Positions 1 through 6,262 of a DNA stretch of 37,139 nt are shown here, in pieces (position 1 is the stretch's first letter; each line of letters starts with the position of its first letter). The stretch lies in NCBI GenBank assembly GCA_030619765.1, contig JAUXAU010000026.1, positions 1-37,139 on the forward strand, read 5' to 3'. The notes under the pieces are model-generated. The model was not told the origin of the DNA. It was given only the letters and a program-made list of their open reading frames with translations, and made no database searches. A program made the translations under genes and the position numbers. The DNA is from Thermoplasmatota archaeon (lineage in GTDB: Archaea; Thermoplasmatota; E2; DHVEG-1).

Positions 1-159
1 TCTTTTTTCACACCATTTACAGTCATCTGGACAGCTATGCTTACTTAATTTATTAAGATCACAGTGGGGTTCTCTCAGTATATTTTGATTTATCCTATTC
101 ATATCAATAAGCAGTGATTTTTTCCAAGTAAAATGTTTACAGCTGGTTTTCACATGCAT
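1..159 (-). CDS. Partial Cys-rich ORF running off the left edge
   Basis: An open frame of 53 codons reads leftwards from an ATG at 157-159 and leaves the window without a stop. A second in-frame ATG lies at 100-102. The visible part is basic and has five cysteines, four of them with spacing like a small zinc-binding cluster (HC, then SCPDDCKWCEKR). No signal peptide or Shine-Dalgarno site is visible. A T/A-rich stretch near 170-182 could be a TATA box for a leaderless start. The family is not recognised. Coding status rests only on openness and the ordered cysteines, so it may be spurious. Confidence 0.35.
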   Translation of the reverse strand, partial: MHVKTSCKHFTWKKSLLIDMNRINQNILREPHCDLNKLSKHSCPDDCKWCEKR

Positions 160-236
160 ATAGAATATAAAAAATCATTTGTTTAGATAGTTTTTCCATA
201 GGATTGGTTTTTTAAAGAAATAGATGTTATTTCTTC

Positions 237-683
237 CTAATTTGGACCATACAATAAACTGATTTCTTCACACACACCAAATATTCTTATTCTACCAGGA
301 GTTTTAATAAAGGTGTGGTATATAGCAGGTGCGTATCCTTTAAATCCATTTAACATAATCCCAACAGGATATTCAATGTTCTGGATTTTACCGTTAACAA
401 TAAAGATAGAACCTTTTTCCATTTGATAATGTGGGCCCACTGGCCATCTATATAAACCCAATGGTCCTAATTGAAACCACCTAGGTTTTTCACCCTTAAA
501 AAAACTAACAAAGTCAAAAAAAACAGGTTTATATCCCCCACGAGAGCATTTTCCACCCATAAACACATTATAAGGTCCCTCCTCCCGAGGATATTCATCA
601 AGAGCATTTACTAATGGAATGGATACCAGCATCAACAGGCAGATAATACCAACTGCCAATCCTTTTTTCAACTTATGTTTCAT
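237..683 (-). CDS. Small exported protein of unknown function
   Basis: 148 residues starting with a classic signal peptide: basic MKHKLKKG, a hydrophobic core to about residue 26, and cleavage near VNALD. The mature part is a short beta-rich domain with Trp/Pro/Gly and two cysteines (GGKCSRGG and IFGVCEE). The start is supported by a GGGAGGT Shine-Dalgarno site just upstream. The end, with FIKT followed by a basic IRIFG run and a Cys, faintly resembles the C-terminal domain of the exported PKD protein at 25213 (IIKTFIGGRNIVIFGRC), which may point to a common fold. That is inference from a short match. It lies in the same orientation as the next two genes to its right, 135 nt from the nearest, and probably has its own promoter. 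Confidence 0.75.
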   Translation of the reverse strand: MKHKLKKGLAVGIICLLMLVSIPLVNALDEYPREEGPYNVFMGGKCSRGGYKPVFFDFVSFFKGEKPRWFQLGPLGLYRWPVGPHYQMEKGSIFIVNGKIQNIEYPVGIMLNGFKGYAPAIYHTFIKTPGRIRIFGVCEEISLLYGPN

Positions 684-817
684 TAATTAAACCTCCCTTT
701 ATATTCTCATAGACCCCCTGATATATAAATCTATTGAAACAGGGTTTTTTCATCTAATATCATGTATCTTGTTAAGAAGAGTGTATGCGAGATAAAAGAG
801 AGAACGTTGGGGCATTT

Positions 818-1237
818 TTATATTAATATTATTAATCTATGTAATATTATTGCGTTTTTATTAACGTCATAACGTGAACCTTCAGCACAATCTGCTAAAA
901 CTTGTATTCTAGGGAGGTCTGAAAAAAGCCCAATTCCAAATCCCCATGGTCTAAAGCTAAATCTTACTGATTGACCAGGGGCAATAGTACCTAAATGATT
1001 TAAATCTGAATTTGGAAACGGACCTTGCCAACTTCCGTAGATAAATATAAAACAAGTAACATCAGTAGCATCAGCATCTCCAATGTTTTCAATAACTAAA
1101 TGGACACCAAATCCACCTCTAACTTTTACAAGGAGTTCTGGTTGAGATACTGTACTTTTTTCAATAGGTATTGCAACAGCTCCAAATCCAACAAGGACTA
1201 ATATACTAACTATCAATAATGGTAACAATTTTTTCAT
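818..1237 (-). CDS. Exported protein, lone CARDB-like tail domain
   Basis: 139 residues from the ATG at 1237, chosen because an AAGGAGG site lies directly upstream and the protein then opens with a signal peptide (MKKLLPLLIVSILVL). A longer frame reaches 1297 but would bury the signal peptide. The whole mature protein is one domain homologous to the C-terminal domain of the 23632 protein: both have IENIG/IKNIGDxDAT, LGT followed by PGQSV, then a GIGL turn, and CAEGS before a hydrophobic end (IILHRLIILI here). The domain resembles CARDB/NEW3-type Ig-like folds. Here it stands alone rather than being attached to an enzyme. A TTTATATAT box at about 1272-1282 is the probable promoter. Confidence 0.8.
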   Translation of the reverse strand: MKKLLPLLIVSILVLVGFGAVAIPIEKSTVSQPELLVKVRGGFGVHLVIENIGDADATDVTCFIFIYGSWQGPFPNSDLNHLGTIAPGQSVRFSFRPWGFGIGLFSDLPRIQVLADCAEGSRYDVNKNAIILHRLIILI

Positions 1238-1364
1238 TTTTTTCCTCCTTATATAATTCCAATGCATATATAATATATAAATATTACCTTCCGTCACAGA
1301 TTCTTCTGGCTAAAACCAAAATTGGCAGAAATTATTTTAAAAATGGTTTTCTCCTGTAAATTTA

Positions 1365-1601
1365 GACTTTAAGGTCAAAAATACGACTTTAAGGTCAAAA
1401 TGGACTTTAGGTGCAAACCCGATAAAGGGGGCTTTGCATTTTTATTCGAAAAAATCGTGAATAAAAGTACAAAATTGCGAATAAAAATGCAGAGTAGTTA
1501 ATTTTAAATAGTTAGAAAAAAGAAGTTGACTTTAACATGAGTGCACAATAAACCATGACAATGGTTGTTTTGCACAATAAATACCCATTTTGCACAATAA
1601 A
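1365..1601. repeat. Repeat-dense gene-free block
   Basis: The 432-nt gap between 1238 and 1669 has no credible gene but several ordered repeats. GACTTTAAGGTCAAAA occurs at 1365-1380 and 1385-1400, exactly 20 nt apart, with a degenerate third copy at 1403. A perfect 14-bp inverted repeat TGCATTTTTATTCG / CGAATAAAAATGCA lies at 1435-1448 and 1478-1491. TGCACAATAAA occurs at 1542, 1571 and 1591, the last two again 20 nt apart. A small hairpin AACCAT-gaca-ATGGTT is at 1551-1566. The block lies downstream of the propeller gene and upstream of the gene at 818-1237. Confidence 0.8.
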
Positions 1602-1669
1602 TAATTTTAATCTAAAAATCAAATTGTGCTGATTCTCTAAACATCGTTTTGGATGTCCATAATCCCCTT

Positions 1670-3121
1670 TTAATCACCAAAGCAGAACAACTTCGCTTTA
1701 TGCCCAATAGAGCCTCCGAATCCAGCATAGACTTTACCATCAGCAATAGCAGGTGAAAAAAAAGACCCAGACCGAAGGGTGAATTTTCTATACGTCCATA
1801 TCGTCTTTCCAGAAAAAGCATCTAAACAGTGCATATTTCCTGTCCATCTACCCGTGGAACCAATATAAACTTTACCATCTGCAACAGCAGGGGAATAACA
1901 ACCTGGGAGAAGACCCCCTAAAAACAATATATCGCATATTCTGGGGCGCTTCCACACAAGGCTCCCATCTGTGGCGTTTAAACAGTAGAAAGATCCAAAT
2001 AAACTGATGTTTTGGCTATAACCAGAACCAACATATACATTTCCATATGCAACAGCAGGAGAACACCAATAAAAACGACCATCAATGTCAGATTCCCATA
2101 ACAAATCTCCGTTCTCAGCATCTAAACAGTGTACTTCTCCAGGAACATGTACCGTTTCATCAGGTGTTCCATAACTATAACCTGACGTGGCAACATACAC
2201 CTTTCCATCAACAACAGTTGGTGCAGCTATAATTTCCTCTCTATTGTTTTCATCCCAACTCCAAATTGTTTCTCCAGTTGATGCATTCAAACAGAACAAT
2301 TTCTCAGTTTTATCTTTATCATCTACATCTATACCTATGTAGACTCTACTATCAGAAACAGCGACAGGACCACGTGGTTTAAACATAGTTCGATTCCATA
2401 TTTTCTCTCCAGTTGAAGTATTCAAGCAATAAACTACGCCATTATCACTTTCATGTATTATAGATGCAAAGTACATTTTTTCATCAATGACAACAGGTCC
2501 ACCTTCTACGTAGCCGCAGTCAAGATACTCCCATATGAGACTTCCGTCTTCTGCATCAAGACAAAAAGCATCACCTTTTTTGTATAACACAACATCATCA
2601 AGAAGAAAATCACCCCATAGTCCTGAACAAGCGTATACCTTACCATCAACAACAGCTGGTGTAGCATGTAACCCATAACGAGAGATATATTCCCATATTA
2701 CATCTCCAGTTTCAGCATCCAAGCAAAAAACCTTTCCGCTGCAATTATCTTTTGTCCCTCTTCTTTGCCATATTTTGTATTGTCTGACACTCATATATAC
2801 TCCTACTGACGCTGTGTATACTCTACCATCCGCAACCACAGCAGAGGGATACATGCTATATTCGTCTTTTGCTGTAAAGCTCCATAGAACATTCTTAGTA
2901 TCTGGTGCCGTGGATGTTGAATATCCAATATTCTCAGGGTCATGTTGAAACATGGGCCACCAGTCAACATCATCACCTGTGGTAGGAGCAATCTCTTGTT
3001 CATCAACAAATTTTTGTTCCTTTATCTCGGTTTTATAAAAATTCTCATATCCAGAGACAGGTAATATCACCGTGACTACCAACAGCATAAGGATTAAAAC
3101 TGCTGTTATTTTCTTTTTCAT
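1670..3121 (-). CDS. Exported PQQ-type eight-bladed beta-propeller protein
   Basis: 483 residues with an N-terminal signal peptide (MKKKITAVLILMLLVV) and a Shine-Dalgarno AGGGGA upstream. After a WWPMFQHD motif typical of PQQ-like/BamB-type outer-surface propellers come eight repeats of the form PAVxDGKVYxG ... FCLDAxxGxxIW, at intervals of about 50 residues. The last blade is completed by the N-terminal NVLWSF strand. No enzyme active site is visible, so a dehydrogenase role is not supported; binding or scaffolding is more likely. Unusually, nearly every blade has a Cys at the same strand position (FCLDA, YCLN, HCLDA), placing about eight cysteines in register. It is transcribed divergently from the CBS gene at 3316. 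Confidence 0.92.
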   Translation of the reverse strand: MKKKITAVLILMLLVVTVILPVSGYENFYKTEIKEQKFVDEQEIAPTTGDDVDWWPMFQHDPENIGYSTSTAPDTKNVLWSFTAKDEYSMYPSAVVADGRVYTASVGVYMSVRQYKIWQRRGTKDNCSGKVFCLDAETGDVIWEYISRYGLHATPAVVDGKVYACSGLWGDFLLDDVVLYKKGDAFCLDAEDGSLIWEYLDCGYVEGGPVVIDEKMYFASIIHESDNGVVYCLNTSTGEKIWNRTMFKPRGPVAVSDSRVYIGIDVDDKDKTEKLFCLNASTGETIWSWDENNREEIIAAPTVVDGKVYVATSGYSYGTPDETVHVPGEVHCLDAENGDLLWESDIDGRFYWCSPAVAYGNVYVGSGYSQNISLFGSFYCLNATDGSLVWKRPRICDILFLGGLLPGCYSPAVADGKVYIGSTGRWTGNMHCLDAFSGKTIWTYRKFTLRSGSFFSPAIADGKVYAGFGGSIGHKAKLFCFGD

Positions 3122-3205
3122 AATTTTCCCCTTTCCATAATATCTATCATAATTGTAATATATAAATGCTACCTTCTAACACGATACAACTGGCAAAAAC
3201 TCCTT

Positions 3206-3250
3206 GTTTTCAATCCCTTTTTATCCTCCCCACAAAAACAAAGGATTGGT
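3206..3250. repeat. Dispersed stem-loop repeat, copy 1
   Basis: TTTTCAATCCCTTTTTATCC followed about 20 nt later by AAAGGATTG. The arms (3211-3220 and 3240-3248) are imperfectly complementary. It lies between two divergent genes, so it is not a terminator. Related copies occur at 3764, 5408, 9271 and 9928. Confidence 0.6.
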
Positions 3251-3280
3251 TTTCTCATTTTGACATTTTGACACGATACA

Positions 3281-3288
3281 TTTAAATA
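3281..3288 (+). promoter_or_regulatory. TATA box for CBS gene, leaderless start
   Basis: TTTAAATA centred about 26 nt before 3310 places transcription start at or just before the ATG at 3316. No Shine-Dalgarno site is present, as expected for a leaderless archaeal mRNA. Confidence 0.6.
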
Positions 3289-3315
3289 ACATTCAAAACA
3301 AAGTATATCTTGTTG

Positions 3316-3741
3316 ATGGAGAGAATGCTTGTAAAAGAAATTATGACAAAAAATGTAGTTAATATCGAACCCAATAAAACAGTTTTTGATGCTTCAATTT
3401 TACTTAGCGATAAAAAAATCGGTTGTTTGATTGTCATGGAAAACGATTTTTGTGTCGGGATTGTAACAAAACAAGACATCATCAGAGGTACCATATGTGT
3501 ACATAAAGATCCCGAAACGATCAAGGTATCCGAGATTATGTCATCAGATATTAAAACAATTCATCCGTTAGATAAGATGGAAAAGGCAGCGGATGTCATG
3601 AAAACACATGAAATTAAGCAACTTCCAGTAGTAGTAAATGATGGGATAGTAGGTATTATTACCGTTACAGATATATCGAGAGCGTCACCAGAAATGGTAA
3701 ATAGACTTATGGGTTCTGGTTTAAATCTAGGAATTGATTAA
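3316..3741 (+). CDS. Tandem CBS-domain protein
   Basis: About 141 residues with two CBS motifs: residues ~5-60 (VKEIMTKNVVNIEPN ... GIVTKQDIIR) and ~72-128 (VSEIMSSDIKTIHP ... GIITVTDISR). Paired CBS domains form a Bateman module that usually binds adenine nucleotides; nothing else is attached, so it is a stand-alone sensor or partner protein in the cytosol. The frame extends six bases upstream to a TTG at 3310; the ATG at 3316 is preferred because the TATA box spacing makes it nearly leaderless. A further ATG at 3325 is possible. The ligand and partner cannot be read from the sequence. Confidence 0.9.
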   Translation: MERMLVKEIMTKNVVNIEPNKTVFDASILLSDKKIGCLIVMENDFCVGIVTKQDIIRGTICVHKDPETIKVSEIMSSDIKTIHPLDKMEKAADVMKTHEIKQLPVVVNDGIVGIITVTDISRASPEMVNRLMGSGLNLGID

Positions 3742-3763
3742 AAAAATAATTACAAAAAAGCAC

Positions 3764-3816
3764 TGTTCCTCGATCCCTTTTTATCTTCCTCAAAAATCAA
3801 ACTATACAAAGGATTA
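3764..3816. repeat. Dispersed stem-loop repeat, copy 2
   Basis: GATCCCTTTTTATCTTCC at 3772 with AAAGGAT at 3808-3814 as the opposing arm. Same layout as the copies at 3206 and 9928. It lies just downstream of the CBS gene within the 3742-4060 gap. Confidence 0.6.
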
Positions 3817-3917
3817 TAGAAACATAAATGAGGGAAAGGAGGAGGTTGGAAAAGGAAAGGTTCCCAAAAATATTATTCCCCCATTATACTTAATATATAT
3901 TTAGGAGGTATATATAA

Positions 3918-3980
3918 ATGTTATCCTTAAATAGAACATTTGTAATAGATGCTATCCACTCCATGCCCTGTTTTCTTTAA
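3918..3980 (+). CDS. Possible 20-residue small ORF or leader peptide
   Basis: In the 319-nt gap before the first Lrp-like gene, a strong TTAGGAGGT Shine-Dalgarno site at 3901-3909 is followed at correct spacing by ATG and 20 sense codons, then TAA. The peptide is mildly hydrophobic with one Cys near its end and matches nothing recognised. It could be a genuine small protein, a leader, or the remnant of a gene whose ribosome site survived. Apart from this and the repeat at 3764, the gap holds a purine-rich run near 3830-3860 and the promoter of the next gene. Confidence 0.3.
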   Translation: MLSLNRTFVIDAIHSMPCFL

Positions 3981-4007
3981 AATCATGTTACAAAAGTATC
4001 AAATATG

Positions 4008-4018
4008 GTAACATTTAA
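4008..4018 (+). promoter_or_regulatory. Promoter region of first Lrp-like gene
   Basis: GTAACATTTAAG holds a TATA-like CATTTAAG overlapped by GTAACATTT, one mismatch from the reverse complement of the AAAGGTTAC sequence found twice before the second paralogue. This overlap suggests an operator on the TATA box. Confidence 0.35.
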
Positions 4019-4060
4019 GAACAATAAGGGAATGTACTAATGAGAAATGGATGAATGAAT

Positions 4061-4585
4061 ATGCCCAAAAGTAGTAAAAACCAAATCGATGAAGATGATA
4101 AGACCTTTCTTAAAATACTTCAGAGAAATTCTGGAGATAGCCCTGAAAATATTGCGAAAAAATGTGGTTTTTCTAGACAGAAAGTATGGAGAGTCAAAAA
4201 AAGACTGGAAAAAGACAAAACAATCTGGGGATACCCTGCAGTAGTAGATAATGAAAAACTCGATGTAAAACGATATATAATGCTTTTAAAAAAATCTGCT
4301 CAACCAGTGGGCGATGCAATCAATAAGATAATTGACCTAACCGTTCAAAAGAAAAGTGAAGAAATTGGAGTTGATATTCTATCTGGTGGCTATCTTCATG
4401 GAAAGTATGATTGGGTGGTCATTTTCACGGCTAAAGATATTAAAAATGCAAAAAAATTAAGTGAAATCCTACTTACAGAATACCCACAAATGATAAGTGA
4501 AGTTGAAATCATGGAGTATATTTTCACATTAAAAGAAGGTGGAATAGTAAACCCTGAAATTAAGAAAATACGAGAGTTTTTTTAA
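4061..4585 (+). CDS. Lrp/AsnC-like transcriptional regulator, paralogue A
   Basis: 174 residues from the ATG that begins MPKSSK. An in-frame ATG two codons upstream at 4055 is possible, but the other two paralogues start at MPKSSK. Residues ~8-60 form an Lrp-type winged helix-turn-helix: IDEDDKTFLKILQ, IAKKCGFSRQKVWRVKKRLE, then IWGYPAVVD, the usual Lrp wing. Residues ~65-165 are a divergent RAM-like ligand/oligomer domain (YLHGKYDWVVIFTA). Its DNA-binding half is almost identical to those of 4848 and 9371 even at silent sites, whereas the C-terminal half differs. The likely role is a DNA-binding regulator responding to a small molecule, possibly autoregulated; targets are unknown. Confidence 0.88.
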   Translation: MPKSSKNQIDEDDKTFLKILQRNSGDSPENIAKKCGFSRQKVWRVKKRLEKDKTIWGYPAVVDNEKLDVKRYIMLLKKSAQPVGDAINKIIDLTVQKKSEEIGVDILSGGYLHGKYDWVVIFTAKDIKNAKKLSEILLTEYPQMISEVEIMEYIFTLKEGGIVNPEIKKIREFF

Positions 4586-4636
4586 CGTTATGAAATTGTA
4601 GATCTGCATCCGTATACGATTTGCGTAAGTTCATAC

Positions 4637-4649
4637 AAAGGTTACCTTT
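4637..4649. promoter_or_regulatory. Palindromic operator candidate
   Basis: AAAGGT-T-ACCTTT is a perfect 6-bp dyad around a central T, the size of site bound by Lrp-family dimers. Its left nine bases recur at 4812-4820, directly after the TATA box of the second Lrp-like gene. Confidence 0.4.
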
Positions 4650-4673
4650 ATTAACCAAATAACTATAACACCC

Positions 4674-4736
4674 GTCAGAGGGGTCAATTCCTTTTGGAAA
4701 AGAATTTTTCTATTCTTTCCTCCCTCTCTGACCCCT
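4674..4736. repeat. Inverted repeat with alternative pairings
   Basis: GTCAGAG (4674) can pair with CTCTGAC (4726), and the overlapping AGGGGTCA (4679) can pair with TGACCCCT (4729). The two pairings exclude each other. It sits between two regulator genes, followed by T-rich sequence, and may be part of the terminator of the upstream gene. Confidence 0.4.
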
Positions 4737-4799
4737 TTTACAATATATTTATAAGCCATATCCGTGTTTTGATAAGGTAAAATTAAGGTTATAAAGGTA

Positions 4800-4839
4800 T
4801 TTAAATAAGAGAAAGGTTACAGAATCACAATTTGGAGGA
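4800..4839 (+). promoter_or_regulatory. Promoter and RBS of second Lrp-like gene
   Basis: TTTAAATA at 4800-4807, AAAGGTTAC at 4812-4820 in the expected initiation region, and a GGAGG site at 4835-4839 fix the start at 4848. Confidence 0.55.
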
Positions 4840-4847
4840 AATGCAGT

Positions 4848-5387
4848 ATGCCCAAAAGTAGTAAAAAACAAATCGATGAAGATGATAAGACGTTCCTTAA
4901 AATACTTCAGAAAAATTCTGGAGATAGCATAGAAAGTATAGCGAAAAGATGCGGTTTTTCCAGACAGAAAGTATGGAGAATAAAAAAAAGACTGGAAAAA
5001 GACAAAACAATCTGGGGATATTCTGCAGTAGTGGATGAGGACAAACTGGGTTTAAAACAGTATTTTATACTTATTAAAAGAACAACTAAACCTGCAACAA
5101 AAGAAAAATTAGATAAGGTGATTGGCAGAGAATTAAAAAATGAATCGGCTAAAATCGGAGTAGATATTGAAGGTAGCTTCTATATTCATGGTTCTTTTGA
5201 TTGGCTAATCAGCATTACTGCAAGTCATATTAGACAGGTGAAAAAATTTTGTGAGACTTTTGGCACTTTGTTTGCGGAAGGTTATGTATCTGATATTCAA
5301 GTGCTAGAAGTGATTTTTCCAATTGAAAAAAACGGAATCGATAATCCAAATGTAAAAGAGATTGAAAGTCTTTTTTCAATTGAATAA
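4848..5387 (+). CDS. Lrp/AsnC-like transcriptional regulator, paralogue B
   Basis: 179 residues; the start is well defined by GGAGG nine bases upstream. The winged helix-turn-helix at residues ~8-60 is nearly the same as in paralogue A, and the following domain (residues ~65-165, with YIHGSFDWLISITA) is more like paralogue C at 9371. That domain has the hydrophobic beta-alpha pattern of RAM/AsnC effector domains but is longer than usual. The gene is followed after 99 nt by a GYD-domain protein, possibly under a separate promoter. The role is inferred as a cytosolic DNA-binding regulator; effector and targets are not visible. Confidence 0.88.
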   Translation: MPKSSKKQIDEDDKTFLKILQKNSGDSIESIAKRCGFSRQKVWRIKKRLEKDKTIWGYSAVVDEDKLGLKQYFILIKRTTKPATKEKLDKVIGRELKNESAKIGVDIEGSFYIHGSFDWLISITASHIRQVKKFCETFGTLFAEGYVSDIQVLEVIFPIEKNGIDNPNVKEIESLFSIE

Positions 5388-5407
5388 AGATAATGTCTTA
5401 AACCTAG

Positions 5408-5440
5408 TTTTCAACACTTTTTACCCACCCCGCAGCCATA
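5408..5440. repeat. Dispersed stem-loop repeat, partial copy
   Basis: GTTTTCAACACTTTTTACCC matches the left half of the repeats at 3206, 9271 and 9928; the right arm is not recognisable. Confidence 0.35.
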
Positions 5441-5486
5441 TCTTTATTAATAAAAAATGTATTTAATGTTAATTGGGAGGTGAAAT

Positions 5487-5774
5487 ATGGCAACATATGT
5501 TATTCTTTGTCGGGTTTCTCCTGAAGCATTTACAGATGTCAAGGGATTTAAACAACTGGCCAAAAAAGTATCTGAAAAAATCAAGAGCGATTGCCCTGGG
5601 GTCGTTTGGAAAAATAGCTTTGCTCTTATGGGGCACTATGATATCATTGATATTGTTGAATCTGATAACCCAGAGCAAGTCGAAAAAGCAGCTATGATTA
5701 TCCGCGCTTATGGTCATACAACAACAGAGACGTTAGTAGCAACGCCTTGGAAAGAATTTCTAGGTATGCTCTAG
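5487..5774 (+). CDS. GYD-domain protein
   Basis: 95 residues with a GGGAGGT Shine-Dalgarno site and ATG start. The sequence matches the small GYD family: an opening YVILCRVSPEAF strand, a helix, then FALMGHYDIIDIVES, where the family usually has the G-x-YD motif, and TETLVATPWKEF at the end. The fold is a ferredoxin-like alpha/beta domain similar to the dimeric RAM/ACT class. Its function is unknown in general. Its place directly after an Lrp-like regulator suggests a sensor-type or dimerising role, which is inference. Confidence 0.85.
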   Translation: MATYVILCRVSPEAFTDVKGFKQLAKKVSEKIKSDCPGVVWKNSFALMGHYDIIDIVESDNPEQVEKAAMIIRAYGHTTTETLVATPWKEFLGML

Positions 5775-5846
5775 TTAATCTTCAGGCAATATATTTTTAA
5801 AAAAAATCATAATTATGAAATCTAAAGTTAGAGGGAGAAATATTTG

Positions 5847-6092
5847 ATGTTAAAACTAAAAATAAAAGTAGGCAGTTATTATGAATTAAAATTAAATGAT
5901 GGTCACAAGATAACATTCGCAGTGATGTACGGGTTTGATAGCGGAAAAAATAAGGATGTCTATGCTTTAAGAATGTATACAGACGAAAAGGATTTTGAAT
6001 TTCCTATAAAGAAGCATCTATTCGATAAATGGGTAGATGAAGGGCGAATTAAAGAAATGACTTGGGATGAAGCATTAGCTTATGCCATATAG
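5847..6092 (+). CDS. Small protein of unknown function
   Basis: 81 residues from the ATG at 5847, chosen over the TTG three bases earlier because GAGGGAG lies nine bases upstream. It is charged, with no signal peptide or membrane segment. It looks like a small beta-barrel followed by helices (YYELKLNDGHKITFAVMYGF, then WDEALAYAI). It lies 72 nt after the GYD gene on the same strand and could be cotranscribed with it. No family is recognised. Confidence 0.7.
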   Translation: MLKLKIKVGSYYELKLNDGHKITFAVMYGFDSGKNKDVYALRMYTDEKDFEFPIKKHLFDKWVDEGRIKEMTWDEALAYAI

Positions 6093-6104
6093 TTGCGATT
6101 AATT

Positions 6105-6262
6105 TTACTGGGAGTTAGGATTTTTCAAAATCTTATCAATTCTTTTCTTTAAATCTGCTCCATCAAAAGGTTTTTTTCTAAAAGTTCAAGGCAGTGCATA
6201 CAACTTTCAGCGCTTATGCACTCATACTCATCTCCAGATCCTTTTAGATCATCTCTGTCTAT
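6105..6262 (-). pseudogene. Broken receiver-domain tail after the kinase
   Basis: Directly after the kinase stop, the minus strand encodes a stretch ending in KKPFDGADLKKRIDKILKN, typical of the last beta-strand and helix of a CheY-like receiver (the conserved K-P-F motif and final helix). It joins an upstream open stretch (ECISAESCMHCLELLEK) only if one A is added to a run of seven A (T run at 6171-6177). No start codon fits, and the phospho-acceptor half is absent. This may be the end of a former hybrid kinase or response regulator, or a homopolymer error in the sequence. Confidence 0.4.

Noticed and set aside
1365-1601. CRISPR array
   Set aside because: Repeats are short (11-16 nt), of several kinds, and spacers are 4-20 nt; no cas genes are nearby.
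1612-1821. Minus-strand frame overlapping the end of the propeller gene
   Set aside because: It lies in another frame of a well-supported gene and has no domain or ribosome site of its own.
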